A stretch of 64,000 bases of DNA from Schistocephalus solidus (GCA_017591395.1 WEDG01000461.1:72501-136500); one strand, 5' to 3'; shown: positions 45,021-57,222, counted from the stretch's first letter. Notes: generated from the letters alone by a model not told the origin. Program-made: numbers and translations.

Positions 45021-45513
45021 TGTGTAGGTATTTGCACAATCTGCATGTTTGTATCTTTCTTGTTCCCCTGAATCTTTATGTACGCTTGTTTAAATGTGCT
45101 AAATAAAACACAACAGCCAGCTTCAACCGGTACGTTGGATGTCTTCTGTTTTCGCTGCTGCATGTCACCGTTGCTTTCTTGATTGTACTGATCTCTCTCA
45201 ACTACTTGCAGTCAATTGCAACGATCGAACTTCATTTCCCGATTGCATTCTACTGAACGCCGTCTCAATTGAACTCCTGACTCTGCTCTTCGTCCTTGAT
45301 GAATAGCTTTCTGGATATAGTTCAGAGTTCATTACAATCCTCAACAACACTTGCTATCTAGAAGCTGCGTTTCTCGTGAGTCTGCATTCTAACAATCCTC
45401 TGACATTTTTTCCGTCCTTTTGTCGTTTGTAGTTTAGACACAATTCCCCACTTAGCGTTAATTTATTATGTACACCTTGGTTCTTAACAGTTTTGACATT
45501 CGTCTACACTACA
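45021..45513 (+). repeat. LTR 2
   Basis: 493 bp, TGTGTAGG...CTACACTACA. At four diagnostic sites (GGATGT, TTTCCCGAT, TTCTACTGAAC, GTTTCTCGTG) it matches LTR 4 and differs from LTR 3. It is followed by a primer-binding site. Confidence 0.93.
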
Positions 45514-45589
45514 AAATTGGTGACCCCGTTTTTCTATCATGACGCACCATATCACTTACTATGACGGACGATAGTTCATATTACTAACT

Positions 45590-46558
45590 ATGATGGACAC
45601 TGAGACTAACGCAGACTCTCTTGACGTTCATAGCCTGTCTTTCAAATTGCCCAAATTTACGCCGAGCAACCATCACGTATGGTTTAGGCAGATCGAGGCA
45701 GTTTTATCGACGCGCCGTATCACCAGTGAACGCACGCGTTATTCATACGTAGTGCAATCACTTCCCTTCGCTGTTGCCGTTGACGTCAAGGACCTCCTTG
45801 ATCCGATCCCTGCTGAGGAGCCTAACACCCAATTGAAGAAAGCTGTAATTAATCGTGTGGCTAAGTCAGCCAACCGAATGCTGCGTGAGCTTTTCACGCA
45901 AGTCGAACTCGGCGATCAAATGCCTTCCCATCTAATGCGACACATGCATTCTTTGCTTGCTGGTCGTCATCTGGATGAGACAATTTTCCGAGAGATCTGG
46001 CTTGATAAGCTTCCCCTGCCCATGCAGCAGGTATTGGCTATGCTCGACACGAGCACCTCAGTGGAAAAACTAGCCACTCGTGCAGACCGAATCATGGAAT
46101 GCTACCCTAGCGGTACCGCATGTTCTAGTCTTCAACAGACATCGGTGTCCACTTCAAGATCTGATAATGTTGGCACTCCTGCTCATCAAGGCACTCCAAA
46201 GTCAGAACGTGGCCCTCCCTATGTGACGTTATCATCGTGCTGTAGTGCCTATTGACGGGCCACACCATCATCTGACCTTTCGCAAGCGTCAAATATCGTT
46301 CGCAGCAGTGATTATGAAAACTTAAAGGAAACAGTACGCCTCTTATGCACGCAAGTCAGCAACATGTGTTCTATCATCAAGAATCTTCAGTCAAACAGTC
46401 GTCAAACATATCAACGTCGACGGTCCAAATCACGGGAACGGCAACCAAAGACCGTGTGCTGGTACCATCGTACCTATGGCGTGAAAGCACGCAAGTGTAT
46501 TCCGCCGTGCGAATTCCCACAGACGCCGCAACAGTTAAAAGCCAACGCCAGCCAGTAA
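45590..46558 (+). pseudogene. gag: Gag, array copy 2 (one nonsense codon)
   Basis: Colinear with the 322-aa gag of copy 4. It is interrupted by TGA at 46253-46255 (CGA-to-TGA change in CAR..Y*RRA region) and otherwise in the same frame to the TAA at 46556-46558. The knuckle is intact. The same TGA is present in copy 3, so both derive from one ancestor. Confidence 0.88.
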
Positions 46559-47113
46559 TGGCAACGACTGCTGCTGGCCAACCGCCTCTTCTATATCACT
46601 GATAAGTTGAGTGGTTTTCGTTTTCTTGTCGATACCGGTGCTGATGTTAGTGTTATCCCGCCTCCTAGGCGTCACCACCTCAAGCCTTCGCAATTCTCAT
46701 TGCAGGCTGCTAACATCACCGTCATCCACTCATTCGGACAACAGTCAGCTCCATTCGTCTTCGTCTGGCACGACGCAGTTCGCAAGCCTTTTTGTTCCCC
46801 TTATGATGGCCCTTACAAGGTGCTTCAATGGATGGACAAGTATTACGTCATACAAAAGGCTGACAAGACTGACAAAGTCTCCATCGACAGACTCAAGCCA
46901 GCTTATCTTGAGTGCATCCCACCGCCAGTTGATCCATCAAATTCCTCTGCACCGTCACCACCCATTCCACCTATGTCAGTCCCTTTCACTCAACCTTCAC
47001 ACTCGACCACCCCATCCACACGTTTTGCTACTTCTTCTTCACCACAACGCATTTCCTCTCGTTCTGGTAGACATATCCATTTTCCTGCCAATCTTAAGGA
47101 CTTTGTCGTATAA
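46559..47113 (+). pseudogene. Deletion-fused protease start / integrase tail, copy 2
   Basis: After the gag TAA the frame reads through the protease active-site segment (FLVDTGADVSVI), then jumps at about 46746 (..SFGQQS) straight into the integrase C-terminal part (APFVFVWHDAVRKPFCSPYD). This skips about 2.54 kb corresponding to 42056-44593 of copy 1. The join uses a 2-bp TC overlap and keeps the reading frame. The second protease half, RT, RNase H and integrase core are gone, so no enzyme is encoded. Confidence 0.88.
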
Positions 47114-47175
47114 TTTTTTGCTTTTTTTCATCGAGCGTTTTTTTCTTGTACAAAAAACGCTCTGATGGGGGGAGT

Positions 47176-47668
47176 TGTGTAGGTATTTGCACAATCTGCA
47201 TGTTTGTATCTTTCTTGTTCCCCTGAATCTTTATGTACGCTTGTTTAAATGTGCTAAATAAAACACAACAGCCAGCTTCAACCGGTACGTTGGACGTCTT
47301 CTGTTTTCGCTGCTGCATGTCACCGTTGCTTTCTTGATTGTACTGATCTCTCTCAACTACTTGCAGTCAATTGCAACGATCGAACTTCATTTCTCGATTG
47401 CATTCTACCGAACGCCGTCTCAATTGAACTCCTGACTCTGCTCTTCGTCCTTGATGAATAGCTTTCTGGATATAGTTCAGAGTTCATTACAATCCTCAAC
47501 AACACTTGCTATCTAGAAGCTGCGTTTTTCGTGAGTCTGCATTCTAACAATCCTCTGACATTTTTTCCGTCCTTTTGTCGTTTGTAGTTTAGACACAATT
47601 CCCCACTTAGCGTTAATTTATTATGTACACCTTGGTTCTTAACAGTTTTGACATTCGTCTACACTACA
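47176..47668 (+). repeat. LTR 3
   Basis: 493 bp. Diagnostic bases TTTCTCGAT, TTCTACCGAAC and GTTTTTCGTG are shared with LTR 5, unlike LTRs 2 and 4. It has GGACGT, shared with LTR 1. The polypurine tract in front has an extra G. Confidence 0.93.
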
Positions 47669-47744
47669 AAATTGGTGACCCCGTTTTTCTATCATGACGC
47701 ACCATATCACTTACTATGACGGACGATAGTTCATATTACTAACT

Positions 47745-48712
47745 ATGATGGACACTGAGACTAACGCAGACTCTCTTGACGTTCATAGCCTGTCTTTCAA
47801 ATTGCCCAAATTTACGCCGAGCAACCATCACGTATGGTTTAGGCAGATCGAGGCAGTTTTATCGACGCGCCGTATCACCAGTGAACGCACGCGTTATTCA
47901 TACGTAGTGCAATCACTTCCCTTCGCTGTTGCCGTTGACGTCAAGGACCTCCTTGATCCGATCCCTGCTGAGGAGCCTAACACCCAATTGAAGAAAGCTG
48001 TAATTAATCGTGTGGCTAAGTCAGCCAACCGAATGCTGCGTGAGCTTTCACGCAAGTCGAACTCGGCGATCAAATGCCTTCCCATCTAATGCGACACATG
48101 CATTCTTTGCTTGCTGGTCGTCATCTGGATGAGACAATTTTCCGAGAGATCTGGCTTGATAAGCTTCCCCTGCCCATGCAGCAGGTATTGGCTATGCTCG
48201 ACACGAGCACCTCAGTGGAAAAACTAGCCACTCGTGCAGACCGAATCATGGAATGCTACCCTAGCGGTACCGCATGTTCTAGTCTTCAACAGACATCGGT
48301 GTCCACTTCAAGATCTGATAATGTTGGCACTCCTGCTCATCAAGGCACTCCAAAGTCAGAACGTGGCCCTCCCTATGTGACGTTATCATCGTGCTGTAGT
48401 GCCTATTGACGGGCCACACCATCATCTGACCTTTCGCAAGCGTCAAATATCGTTCGCAGCAGTGATTATGAAAACTTAAAGGAAACAGTACGCCTCTTAT
48501 GCACGCAAGTCAGCAACATGTGTTCTATCATCAAGAATCTTCAGTCAAACAGTCGTCAAACATATCAACGTCGACGGTCCAAATCACGGGAACGGCAACC
48601 AAAGACCGTGTGCTGGTACCATCGTACCTATGGCGTGAAAGCACGCAAGTGTATTCCGCCGTGCGAATTCCCACAGACGCCGCAACAGTTAAAAGCCAAC
48701 GCCAGCCAGTAA
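47745..48712 (+). pseudogene. gag: Gag, array copy 3 (frameshift and nonsense)
   Basis: Nearly identical to copy 2, with the same TGA (48407-48409), plus a one-base T deletion at about 48047 (GAGCTTTCACG against GAGCTTTTCACG) that shifts the frame after MLREL. Confidence 0.88.
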
Positions 48713-49267
48713 TGGCAACGACTGCTGCTGGCCAACCGCCTCTTCTATATCACTGATAAGTTGAGTGGTTTTCGTTTTCTTGTCGATACCGGTGCTGATG
48801 TTAGTGTTATCCCGCCTCCTAGGCGTCACCACCTCAAGCCTTCGCAATTCTCATTGCAGGCTGCTAACATCACCGTCATCCACTCATTCGGACAACAGTC
48901 AGCTCCATTCGTCTTCGTCTGGCACGACGCAGTTCGCAAGCCTTTTTGTTCCCCTTATGATGGCCCTTACAAGGTGCTTCAATGGATGGACAAGTATTAC
49001 GTCATACAAAAGGCTGACAAGACTGACAAAGTCTCCATCGACAGACTCAAGCCAGCTTATCTTGAGTGCATCCCACCGCCAGTTGATCCATCAAATTCCT
49101 CTGCACCGTCACCACCCATTCCACCTATGTCAGTCCCTTTCACTCAACCTTCACACTCGACCACCCCATCCACACGTTTTGCTACTTCTTCTTCACCACA
49201 ACGCATTTCCTCTCGTTCTGGTAGACATATCCATTTTCCTGCCAATCTTAAGGACTTTGTCGTATAA
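48713..49267 (+). pseudogene. Deletion-fused protease start / integrase tail, copy 3
   Basis: Same internal deletion junction and same in-frame fusion as copy 2, 168 codons from the TTG at 48761. It appears identical to copy 2 in protein sequence. Confidence 0.88.
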
Positions 49268-49328
49268 TTTTTTGCTTTTTTTCATCGAGCGTTTTTTTCT
49301 TGTACAAAAAACGCTCTGATGGGGGAGT

Positions 49329-49821
49329 TGTGTAGGTATTTGCACAATCTGCATGTTTGTATCTTTCTTGTTCCCCTGAATCTTTATGTACGCTTGTTTA
49401 AATGTGCTAAATAAAACACAACAGCCAGCTTCAACCGGTACGTTGGATGTCTTCTGTTTTCGCTGCTGCATGTCACCGTTGCTTTCTTGATTGTACTGAT
49501 CTCTCTCAACTACTTGCAGTCAATTGCAACGATCGAACTTCATTTCCCGATTGCATTCTACTGAACGCCGTCTCAATTGAACTCCTGACTCTGCTCTTCG
49601 TCCTTGATGAATAGCTTTCTGGATATAGTTCAGAGTTCATTACAATCCTCAACAACACTTGCTATCTAGAAGCTGCGTTTCTCGTGAGTCTGCATTCTAA
49701 CAATCCTCTGACATTTTTTCCGTCCTTTTGTCGTTTGTAGTTTAGACACAATTCCCCACTTAGCGTTAATTTATTATGTACACCTTGGTTCTTAACAGTT
49801 TTGACATTCGTCTACACTACA
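49329..49821 (+). repeat. LTR 4
   Basis: 493 bp, matching LTR 2 at the diagnostic sites and followed by a primer-binding site and the fourth gag. Confidence 0.93.
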
Positions 49822-49897
49822 AAATTGGTGACCCCGTTTTTCTATCATGACGCACCATATCACTTACTATGACGGACGATAGTTCATATTACTAACT

Positions 49898-50866
49898 ATG
49901 ATGGACACTGAGACTAACGCAGACTCTCTTGACGTTCATAGCCTGTCTTTCAAATTGCCCAAATTTACGCCGAGCAACCATCACGTATGGTTTAGGCAGA
50001 TCGAGGCAGTTTTATCGACGCGCCGTATCACCAGTGAACGCACGCGTTATTCATACGTAGTGCAATCACTTCCCTTCGCTGTTGCCGTTGACGTCAAGGA
50101 CCTCCTTGATCCGATCCCTGCTGAGGAGCCTAACACCCAATTGAAGAAAGCTGTAATTAATCGTGTGGCTAAGTCAGCCAACCGAATGCTGCGTGAGCTT
50201 TTCACGCAAGTCGAACTCGGCGATCAAATGCCTTCCCATCTAATGCGACACATGCATTCTTTGCTTGCTGGTCGTCATCTGGATGAGACAATTTTCCGAG
50301 AGATCTGGCTTGATAAGCTTCCCCTGCCCATGCAGCAGGTATTGGCTATGCTCGACACGAGCACCTCAGTGGAAAAACTAGCCACTCGTGCAGACCGAAT
50401 CATGGAATGCTACCCTAGCGGTACCGCATGTTCTAGTCTTCAACAGAAATCGGTGTCCACTTCAAGATCTGATAATGTTGGCACTCCTGCTCATCAAGGC
50501 ACTCCAAAGTCAGAACGTGGCCCTCCCTATGTGACGTTATCATCGTGCTGTAGTGCCTATCGACGGGCCACACCATCATCTGACCTTTCGCAAGCGTCAA
50601 ATATCGTACGCAGCAGTGATTATGAAAACTTAAAGGAAACCGTACGCCTCTTATGCACGCAAGTCAGCAACATGTGTTCTATCATCAAGAATCTTCAGTC
50701 AAACAGTCGTCAAACATATCAACGTCGACGGTCCAAATCACGGGAACGGCAACCAAAGACCGTGTGCTGGTACCATCGTACCTATGGCGTGAAAGCACGC
50801 AAGTGTATTCCGCCGTGCGAATTCCCACAGACGCCGCAACAGTTAAAAGCCAACGCCAGCCAGTAA
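49898..50866 (+). CDS. gag: Gag-like protein, array copy 4 (intact)
   Basis: The only complete gag of the deletion-derivative copies: 322 aa, from ATGATGGAC to TAA at 50864-50866, including the CHCC knuckle (CWYH...KCIPPC). It lacks the nonsense codon of copies 2 and 3 (CGA retained) and has one substitution (QKSVS for QTSVS). Gag proteins package element RNA; an intact gag with LTRs, primer site and polypurine tract could in principle let the deleted unit be mobilised by a partner. That is inference. Confidence 0.85.
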   Translation: MMDTETNADSLDVHSLSFKLPKFTPSNHHVWFRQIEAVLSTRRITSERTRYSYVVQSLPFAVAVDVKDLLDPIPAEEPNTQLKKAVINRVAKSANRMLRELFTQVELGDQMPSHLMRHMHSLLAGRHLDETIFREIWLDKLPLPMQQVLAMLDTSTSVEKLATRADRIMECYPSGTACSSLQQKSVSTSRSDNVGTPAHQGTPKSERGPPYVTLSSCCSAYRRATPSSDLSQASNIVRSSDYENLKETVRLLCTQVSNMCSIIKNLQSNSRQTYQRRRSKSRERQPKTVCWYHRTYGVKARKCIPPCEFPQTPQQLKANASQ

Positions 50867-51420
50867 TGGCAACGACTGCTGCTGGCCAACCGCCTCTTCT
50901 ATATCACTGATAAGTTGAGTGGTTTTCGTTTTCTTGTCGATACCGGTGCTGATGTTAGTGTTATCCCGCCTCCTAGGCGTCACCACCTCAAGCCTTCGCA
51001 ATTCTCATTGCAGGCTGCTAACATCACCGTCATCCACTCATTCGGACAACAGTCAGCTCCATTCGTCTTCGTCTGGCACGACGCAGTTCGCAGCCTTTTT
51101 GTTCCTCTTATGATGGCCCTTACAAGGTGCTTCAATGGATGGACAAGTATTACGTCATACAAAAGGCTGACAAGACTGACAAAGTCTCCATCGACAGACT
51201 CAAGCCAGCTTATCTTGAGTGCATCCCACCGCCAGTTGATCCATCAAATTCCTCTGCACCGTCACCACCCATTCCACCTATGTCAGTCCCTTTCACTCAA
51301 CCTTCACACTCGACCACCCCATCCACACGTTTTGCTACTTCTTCTTCACCACAACGCATTTCCTCTCGTTCTGGTAGACATATCCATTTTCCTGCCAATC
51401 TTAAGGACTTTGTCGTATAA
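50867..51420 (+). pseudogene. Deletion-fused protease start / integrase tail, copy 4 (frameshifted)
   Basis: Same deletion junction as copies 2 and 3, but an A is missing in CGCAGCC (about 51090; CGCAAGCC in the others). The frame shifts after WHDAVR, and the integrase tail (VLQWMDKYYVIQKADK...) continues in another frame from about 51100 to 51420. Confidence 0.85.
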
Positions 51421-51481
51421 TTTTTTGCCTTTTTTCATCGAGCGTTTTTTTCTTGTACAAAAAACGCTCTGATGGGGGAGT

Positions 51482-51974
51482 TGTGTAGGTATTTGCACAA
51501 TCTGCATGTTTGTATCTTTCTTGTTCCCCTGAATCTTTATGTACGCTTGTTTAAATGTGCTAAATAAAACACAACAGCCAGCTTCAACCGGTACGTTGGA
51601 TGTCTTCTGTTTTCGCTGCTGCATGTCACCGTTGCTTTCTTGATTGTACTGATCTCTCTCAACTACTTGCAGTCAATTGCAACGATCGAACTTCATTTCT
51701 CGATTGCATTCTACCGAACGCCGTCTCAATTGAACTCCGGACTCTGTTCATCGTCCTTGATGCATAGGTTTCTGGATCTAGTTCAGAGTTCATTACAATC
51801 CTCAATAACACTTGCTATCTAGAAGCTGCGTTTTTCGTGAGTCTGCATTCTAACTATCCTCTGACATTTTTTCCGTCCTTTTGTCGTTTGTAGTTTAGAC
51901 ACAATTCCCCACTTAGCGTTAATTTATTTTGTAAACCTTGGTTTTTAGCAGTTTTGACCTTCGTCTACACTACG
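51482..51974 (+). repeat. LTR 5 (3' outer LTR)
   Basis: About 493 bp, ending CTACACTACG, followed by GTTT (51975-51978), which matches the GTTT before LTR 1. It has many private changes (CTCCGGACTC, GCATAGG, ATTTTGTAAACC) and shares GACCTTCG with LTR 1. It and LTR 1 look like the original insertion's two LTRs. Confidence 0.92.
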
Positions 51975-51999
51975 GTTTACGCTGAACGCAAATAATGTA

Positions 52000-52370
52000 T
52001 CTGCTGATATACAGTGTGTGAACTGTCTCATGAAAAGTGCCCAAATTTTCGAATGATTGACAATCAGTCACTAACCAAAACCCGCGCATGTACAAAAGCT
52101 TTGAAATAATAATGAACACCCCAATGTGAAAGTAAAACTTAAAAGAAATGGTTAAATTAATAGTAGGTCGCCTAGAAATATTAAATGTTTTAAATAAAGT
52201 TGGTAAAATTGCGAAAACGTGCTAATTCACTGTATTTGTGAATAATAAATTTAAGTAAAATTTTCAATTGAAATCGTTAGCATAGCATTTTGTGTTTAAC
52301 AAAAGAAATTTCATTTCTTTAAATGTCTTTATTGGTATTTTTGATATTGGATCATAAAGAACTCAGACTT
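52000..52370 (+). repeat. AT-rich dispersed repeat, copy 2
   Basis: Aligns with 10970-11350 in order and orientation, with moderate identity. It begins about 25 bp after the LTR array ends. Confidence 0.7.
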
Positions 52371-55300
52371 CACTTTATGCTGAAGTTTTGATTGTTTCAT
52401 TTGTTAACTTAATTACTTTGTCATATGATTATCAATGCACAAAATAAAGGCCGAATATATACTAAGATTTTGCGAAAAAGGCAAATCTTTTGCCCATTGT
52501 GCTTATACAAAAAGTATCTTATCGCTCGCTTCCAATTTAAAATAGTTTTTTCTAGGCGTCCAACTCCACAGTTTTTGTACTATTTTGCTGACGGGTCTAA
52601 TATTCGGCGTAGTAAAACAATATACGGGTAGCTAAGTCAACTACTGCATTTTGCGATAAAAACGCTAGATATGTGCAAAAAGTAATTTTAAAAGCTCACT
52701 TAATTTCTTGTTTCTACGAGACAATGCGATTCCTTAAACTTGTCGTCACCTGCCTTTCATTGAATTAGGATCATATTTTACATTTACAGAATTGATTTAT
52801 CTGAAATATTTCTTGCTTATACTAATTTTCTTCTATAGCAAAACGCACAAAACAATAGGTTTTGTTCTCTGATATTTAATAGCATAGGGCATTTCTTGGA
52901 GGACCGGCAAACTCTCATTTTGTCCAAATCCAGCCTGGTTTCCTTCAATATATAAGATTTTTCATACAGTGGTTTTTAGAAAAAGCTTTTCTGAACATCA
53001 AATCCACTCAACAAACCAAAATAACAAGACCAAATGTACACTAAACTTCTCACGCGAAATTCAATCACACATTGAATGAGTTAGGTCATCTAATCTATTT
53101 GATAGAAGATAGAATACATAGTACTATTAAGTAAAAAAATTTTCTTTCGCCCTTCTTTGGCAGCCGGAAAAGCATGAACTACTGAGATTTTGGTAAGGCA
53201 TATGAAACTGAAACATTCGAAAGCACTGGCTAAATTAGTCACCATGTGAGAACGCCATGAATGATTGGTCGACGGTCTTATAGGCTAGCTAATTTCCAAT
53301 AAAAATGAAACTATGCAACAATCTTAACGTGCTCTATGCTCAAATTCCTAAAAGTATTGTCCTACAGAGTTATTGACGAACTGGCCTTTATAAAATTGGG
53401 ACATTGTTGCACAACCAGCCTTCTGCGGAAATTAATTGCGATCCATCTGTGTGCGTAAGTCAGGTGGGACCAGAAAATTATTATATCTGCTTTCTTATAA
53501 GAAAACTGCGTAAAAATGCCACTTTTTAAATCTATGAACAGTCTAAAAGCAAAAATAATTAAAAAATAAATTTTCCTTTTACCTTTCCCGTAGGCACGGA
53601 TATAAATTAATATTGTAGAAGTACCCGCCAAGTAGAGAATTGAATTTGAACGAAACTATTTGCAACCTATTTTTATATCGGCACGCCATTTGTATTCGAA
53701 AATATCTTTTCAGCCTCCACTGAGATTTCCTGGACTCTTTCGCCTTGTAAATGAGCGCATGGCACACGTTTCTCTAGCACAAGGGCTCATCAGGAGTTTG
53801 CTACGGTCAGGGTTTTAACTGCAGCCTTTAACGTGAATGGCGGCAAGACATGCTGCAATTGTTTTCATTAGCAGTTTAGATAGGGCATGCTTATATGGCC
53901 CCGCAGTAAGGCATGGAAAGAGAAACCATCCATACTAGAGGGTACGGGTTGGAGTTGAAGTTGAGGCAAGGTTAGGGTAAAGTTTAAGGGTAAAATAATA
54001 TAGAGGTCACCGTTGAGGTCTACGTTAGTGTTAGGGTTAATAGACGGGACTAGTTATTCTTTTTGGAATTGAGTGCACAGCCACCCGTATTACGGCCTGG
54101 GAGCTCTCATTCCCGTGTTCTTGGGGTAGTGGGTCATATGAGCCATGCTCACCGCTGTTCATTCCCACACTTTACGTGACCTACCAGCAAAATCGGTGCC
54201 TTTTGAGTCCGCTAAACGTGATTCCACATTTTTGATGACCCTTTTTGCCTTATTAATAATGGCAAGCCCACACCACCATTAAAAGTTACGGGCGAAAGTC
54301 TCCCAAACAGACTGAAATATACCGTTCAAAATTAATTATTAATTTGGAGTAAGTGATTTCTCGACTAGCGAACAAACCACTTCAACTTTAGACGGGCAAG
54401 TGTATGCAATGGAGGAATCAAAATTTTTTATTCCGAATATACTTCGGTAAAAGACGAAAGAGGCCATCCTCCTTTAGTGAAACGTCTTGACAATAAAGTC
54501 TGAAGCAAACTAGGATGTAGTTATTCTGATAAACGAACATTTGCTTAAAGAATGTCGATATTAAGAAATTATCTGTTTAGACAGTGGGATTTACTTTTAG
54601 ATCAGATTTTATGTGACCATAACAGCCTCCTGTCGAATCAAATTTTTCAGGTATGACATGTATTAGCAACTGGCTTAGAGACATGGATCGCAACGGTAAT
54701 TGCGAAAAAAACATAAATTATGGACAAGTGTCTGTGAAATGTTAAGGTTGCCGTCAATTTTAATGTCCCTAACAATATCCAGAAAGGAGACAAATTTTCG
54801 GTAGATGAAAACGATCTGATCCTAGAGAAAAAATTATTTCCTTGTGAGTGAATTCGTTATTGGTAGTGGCCACACCCTAGGGACTTTTTGGAATGCGATG
54901 TTTCGGTGTAGAAATTAGGAAAAATGTTAATGACCGGAATAAAGCAAAACGACACGACTGTAACAGTTTGTTTTACAGAAAACTCTGTCCATGGAAAAAC
55001 GTAGTTCAATATCCACCAGCGGACTGGCTACTATACTGCGTATAAGTTCGTATTTCAGAAGCGTCACAACAATTTTAGTGTTTTGCTTTTGTTTCTGTTT
55101 CCATCAGTGATAAAAGCATAGTCAAGCAGACATCACAAAGCATACTATTTACAAATTTATCGGAAATATACGTAAGGGGAGTTGCAGTAGAATAATATTT
55201 TTAGAGCAATTGGTTAAAAAGTACTACCAGATAAAACCGACTTTTATTACCGATAGTGAGGCACACGTATGCGCAATAAGCATGAAATACTAAAAATGAA

Positions 55301-56049
55301 TTATTCAGTGTCCTTCCTAGAATAAAAAAAGAATTCAACAGAAAGCATCACACTACTTTGCGTGCTGCAATTTTATTACCAAAAACTATCCCCTAAACGG
55401 CTTTTAACAGACGGACTATTGACAGTTTTTATAAAGGTTCATACGAGTTTTGATCCATAGTGTGCCTGTGGCCCGAACTTGCATGATCTACTTAATTTAA
55501 CCGATTCCGCAATTCTGTTACGCTCAACTAATTGAGGGACTTCAGATGGTTTGAGGTGTCATGCCCCATCAACAGGACTTAATGAGTGCGATTGCGTGTA
55601 CCATAAAAATAACTATTTTAAAAACAAACGTGATCTGCAAATGGCATTTTAGAAAAGGACACGAAAAAATTGCTTTCACAATACCGCACAAAAAAGTGCC
55701 TAGCTGTGTAGACAGTAGGAAGTTCAGGCCACAAACCGACGATTGTTGTCGCCAAAGCCTATCAAAATCGACATTCACCATTTGAGATCCAAAAGCTAAA
55801 TTACCTCTTTCAAGTGTTTCAGTTGTTAAAAGATCGGTGATCTCGGTGAGAGTTACTTCACGATTAAATGAAAAAGGGCTGACTACAGTCGACGTTACAA
55901 TTACTTGAGCTAAAAGACTGCCCAGAAACGTAAGATTTCCAAATAAGGTGTGCGCTGCCCACAAAATCTACTAAAATATAAGTCATTAATTCTGATGCAA
56001 CAGGCAGATTGCACATAATCAGACTGAAATCAGCTGCCTCGACAACCTT
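52371..56049. other. AT-rich HCN intron; GGTTAG tract at 53940-54045
   Basis: No exon supported. A GGTTAGGGT-rich low-complexity patch sits at 53940-54045. A 131-codon minus-strand frame (55569-55964) and a 74-codon plus frame overlap each other without recognisable domains. Confidence 0.45.
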
Positions 56050-56765
56050 GTGCTATAGAAAAGCCTGTCCTGCAAGCCACTGGTGAAAACAGCACTGGCG
56101 GAGCAATGGGCGATGCAAAATGACAGGCTAATGACCCCTGCTCTTACCCAGGGCTGCCAGTTGAGGCTGCAGGAAGACCACAGAGTACTGAGCCAGATTA
56201 TTCCGAAGAGGGAACGGTGTATCGCTGCTGGACTGAGTAATCAACAATTGAGCCAGAGAAATGCACTCCAGACGAGATATGGAGCTGAGAGTTAAATTCC
56301 GAAAGTTAAATCACAACACAAAATATCATGACGAGACGCTGATCCACAATTTATCCTCCAAAGAACTGACACCGGTACAGTGTCAAGTACTAAAACATGC
56401 AGCATCCTTCAAAACTGCGGATACCGATCTGGTTAATCTTGCGGTCACCATTGAGTTGGTCTTAAAACACGCCCAGGAGGTGGACGATACAAAGCACCTC
56501 ATCAGATAACAAGTTACGTCCTTAGTGTTGACACGCAAACCACGTGTGGCTATTCCGAGAGCGGGGCAGGATGGCCGCAGGACACTGACAGGGGCATAGT
56601 CATAGTATCAGCTGACAAAGGACGGTCCAGCCACGGTGCTCATTGTACGGGTTTACCTCAACCGTGTACACTGCAAGGAGGACAGAGTGGGAGAGTCTTT
56701 AATCGGCTTTGGCGATAAACACCCGCATACGAACAGGGATTATATCTGTAGTTGCCAGGCCGGAG
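56050..56765 (+). mobile_element. Penelope-like element remnant: N-terminal region
   Basis: The plus frame at 56261-56509 reads LIHNLSSKELTPVQCQVLKH, then ASFKTADTDLVNL and VEDDTK-like LIR. It continues frameshifted through QVTSLVLTRKPRVAI (about 56510-56555) and VSADKGRS (about 56608-56630). These are the conserved N-terminal blocks of Penelope-type proteins (NLSS..L...Q..VL, then I.(P/S)ADKG before the RT). RT, nuclease and tail are absent. Stops and frameshifts show it is dead. Confidence 0.75.
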
Positions 56766-56889
56766 GGTAACTGCTGTTAATCGTTGTAAAGAGGCGGCGT
56801 TTGAACGCTGGAAGCCATCGTCCGCCTCCGAATTGACCTTAATAGTCCTCCTGGATTGCTAGTTGTGTTTGCGTCCATATGATATGACA

Positions 56890-56912
56890 CATATATATAT
56901 ATATATATATAT
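56890..56912. repeat. (AT)n microsatellite
   Basis: A short AT run directly before a SINE B copy, the same arrangement as at 32326-32397. Confidence 0.95.
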
Positions 56913-57222
56913 GTTGATAATGTGGAACCGACAAAGACAAGGGAGACTGGAATGGCCATTTCTGGCTTATTAGCCGTCATCAGCCAGTCATACCCAATCC
57001 CAAGTTTGGAACACCTGGGATTCGAACCCGCAACCTTTGGTATTTGAGTCGAACGCTCTACCATTGAGCCACGGGCTCGTTGCTTTGTCGGTTGCGATCG
57101 GGAATATGATGATAGTGTGTGGCTCACCGATCTGCTTAAGGAACATTTATGTTCCGTTGTGCCCTGGAACTCAGACTAGAGTACTCACAGGCAGTCGCAT
57201 AGCGACGTGTAGCATATGTTGA
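56913..57222 (-). repeat. SINE family B, tandem pair copy 1
   Basis: It matches the 32398-33193 copies, with a minus-strand tRNA-like head at 57008-57078 (71 nt; one T deleted in the A-box region) and the same downstream end (GCATAGCGACGTGTAGCATATG). Confidence 0.85.

Noticed and set aside
44885..45163. Minus-strand ORF across the pol end and LTR (also at 49193 and 51346)
   Set aside because: Antisense shadow of the integrase tail and LTR, repeated with the array.
55569..55964. A 131-aa minus-strand ORF
   Set aside because: Overlaps a plus-strand frame, has no recognisable domain and lies in an AT-rich intron. Treated as chance.
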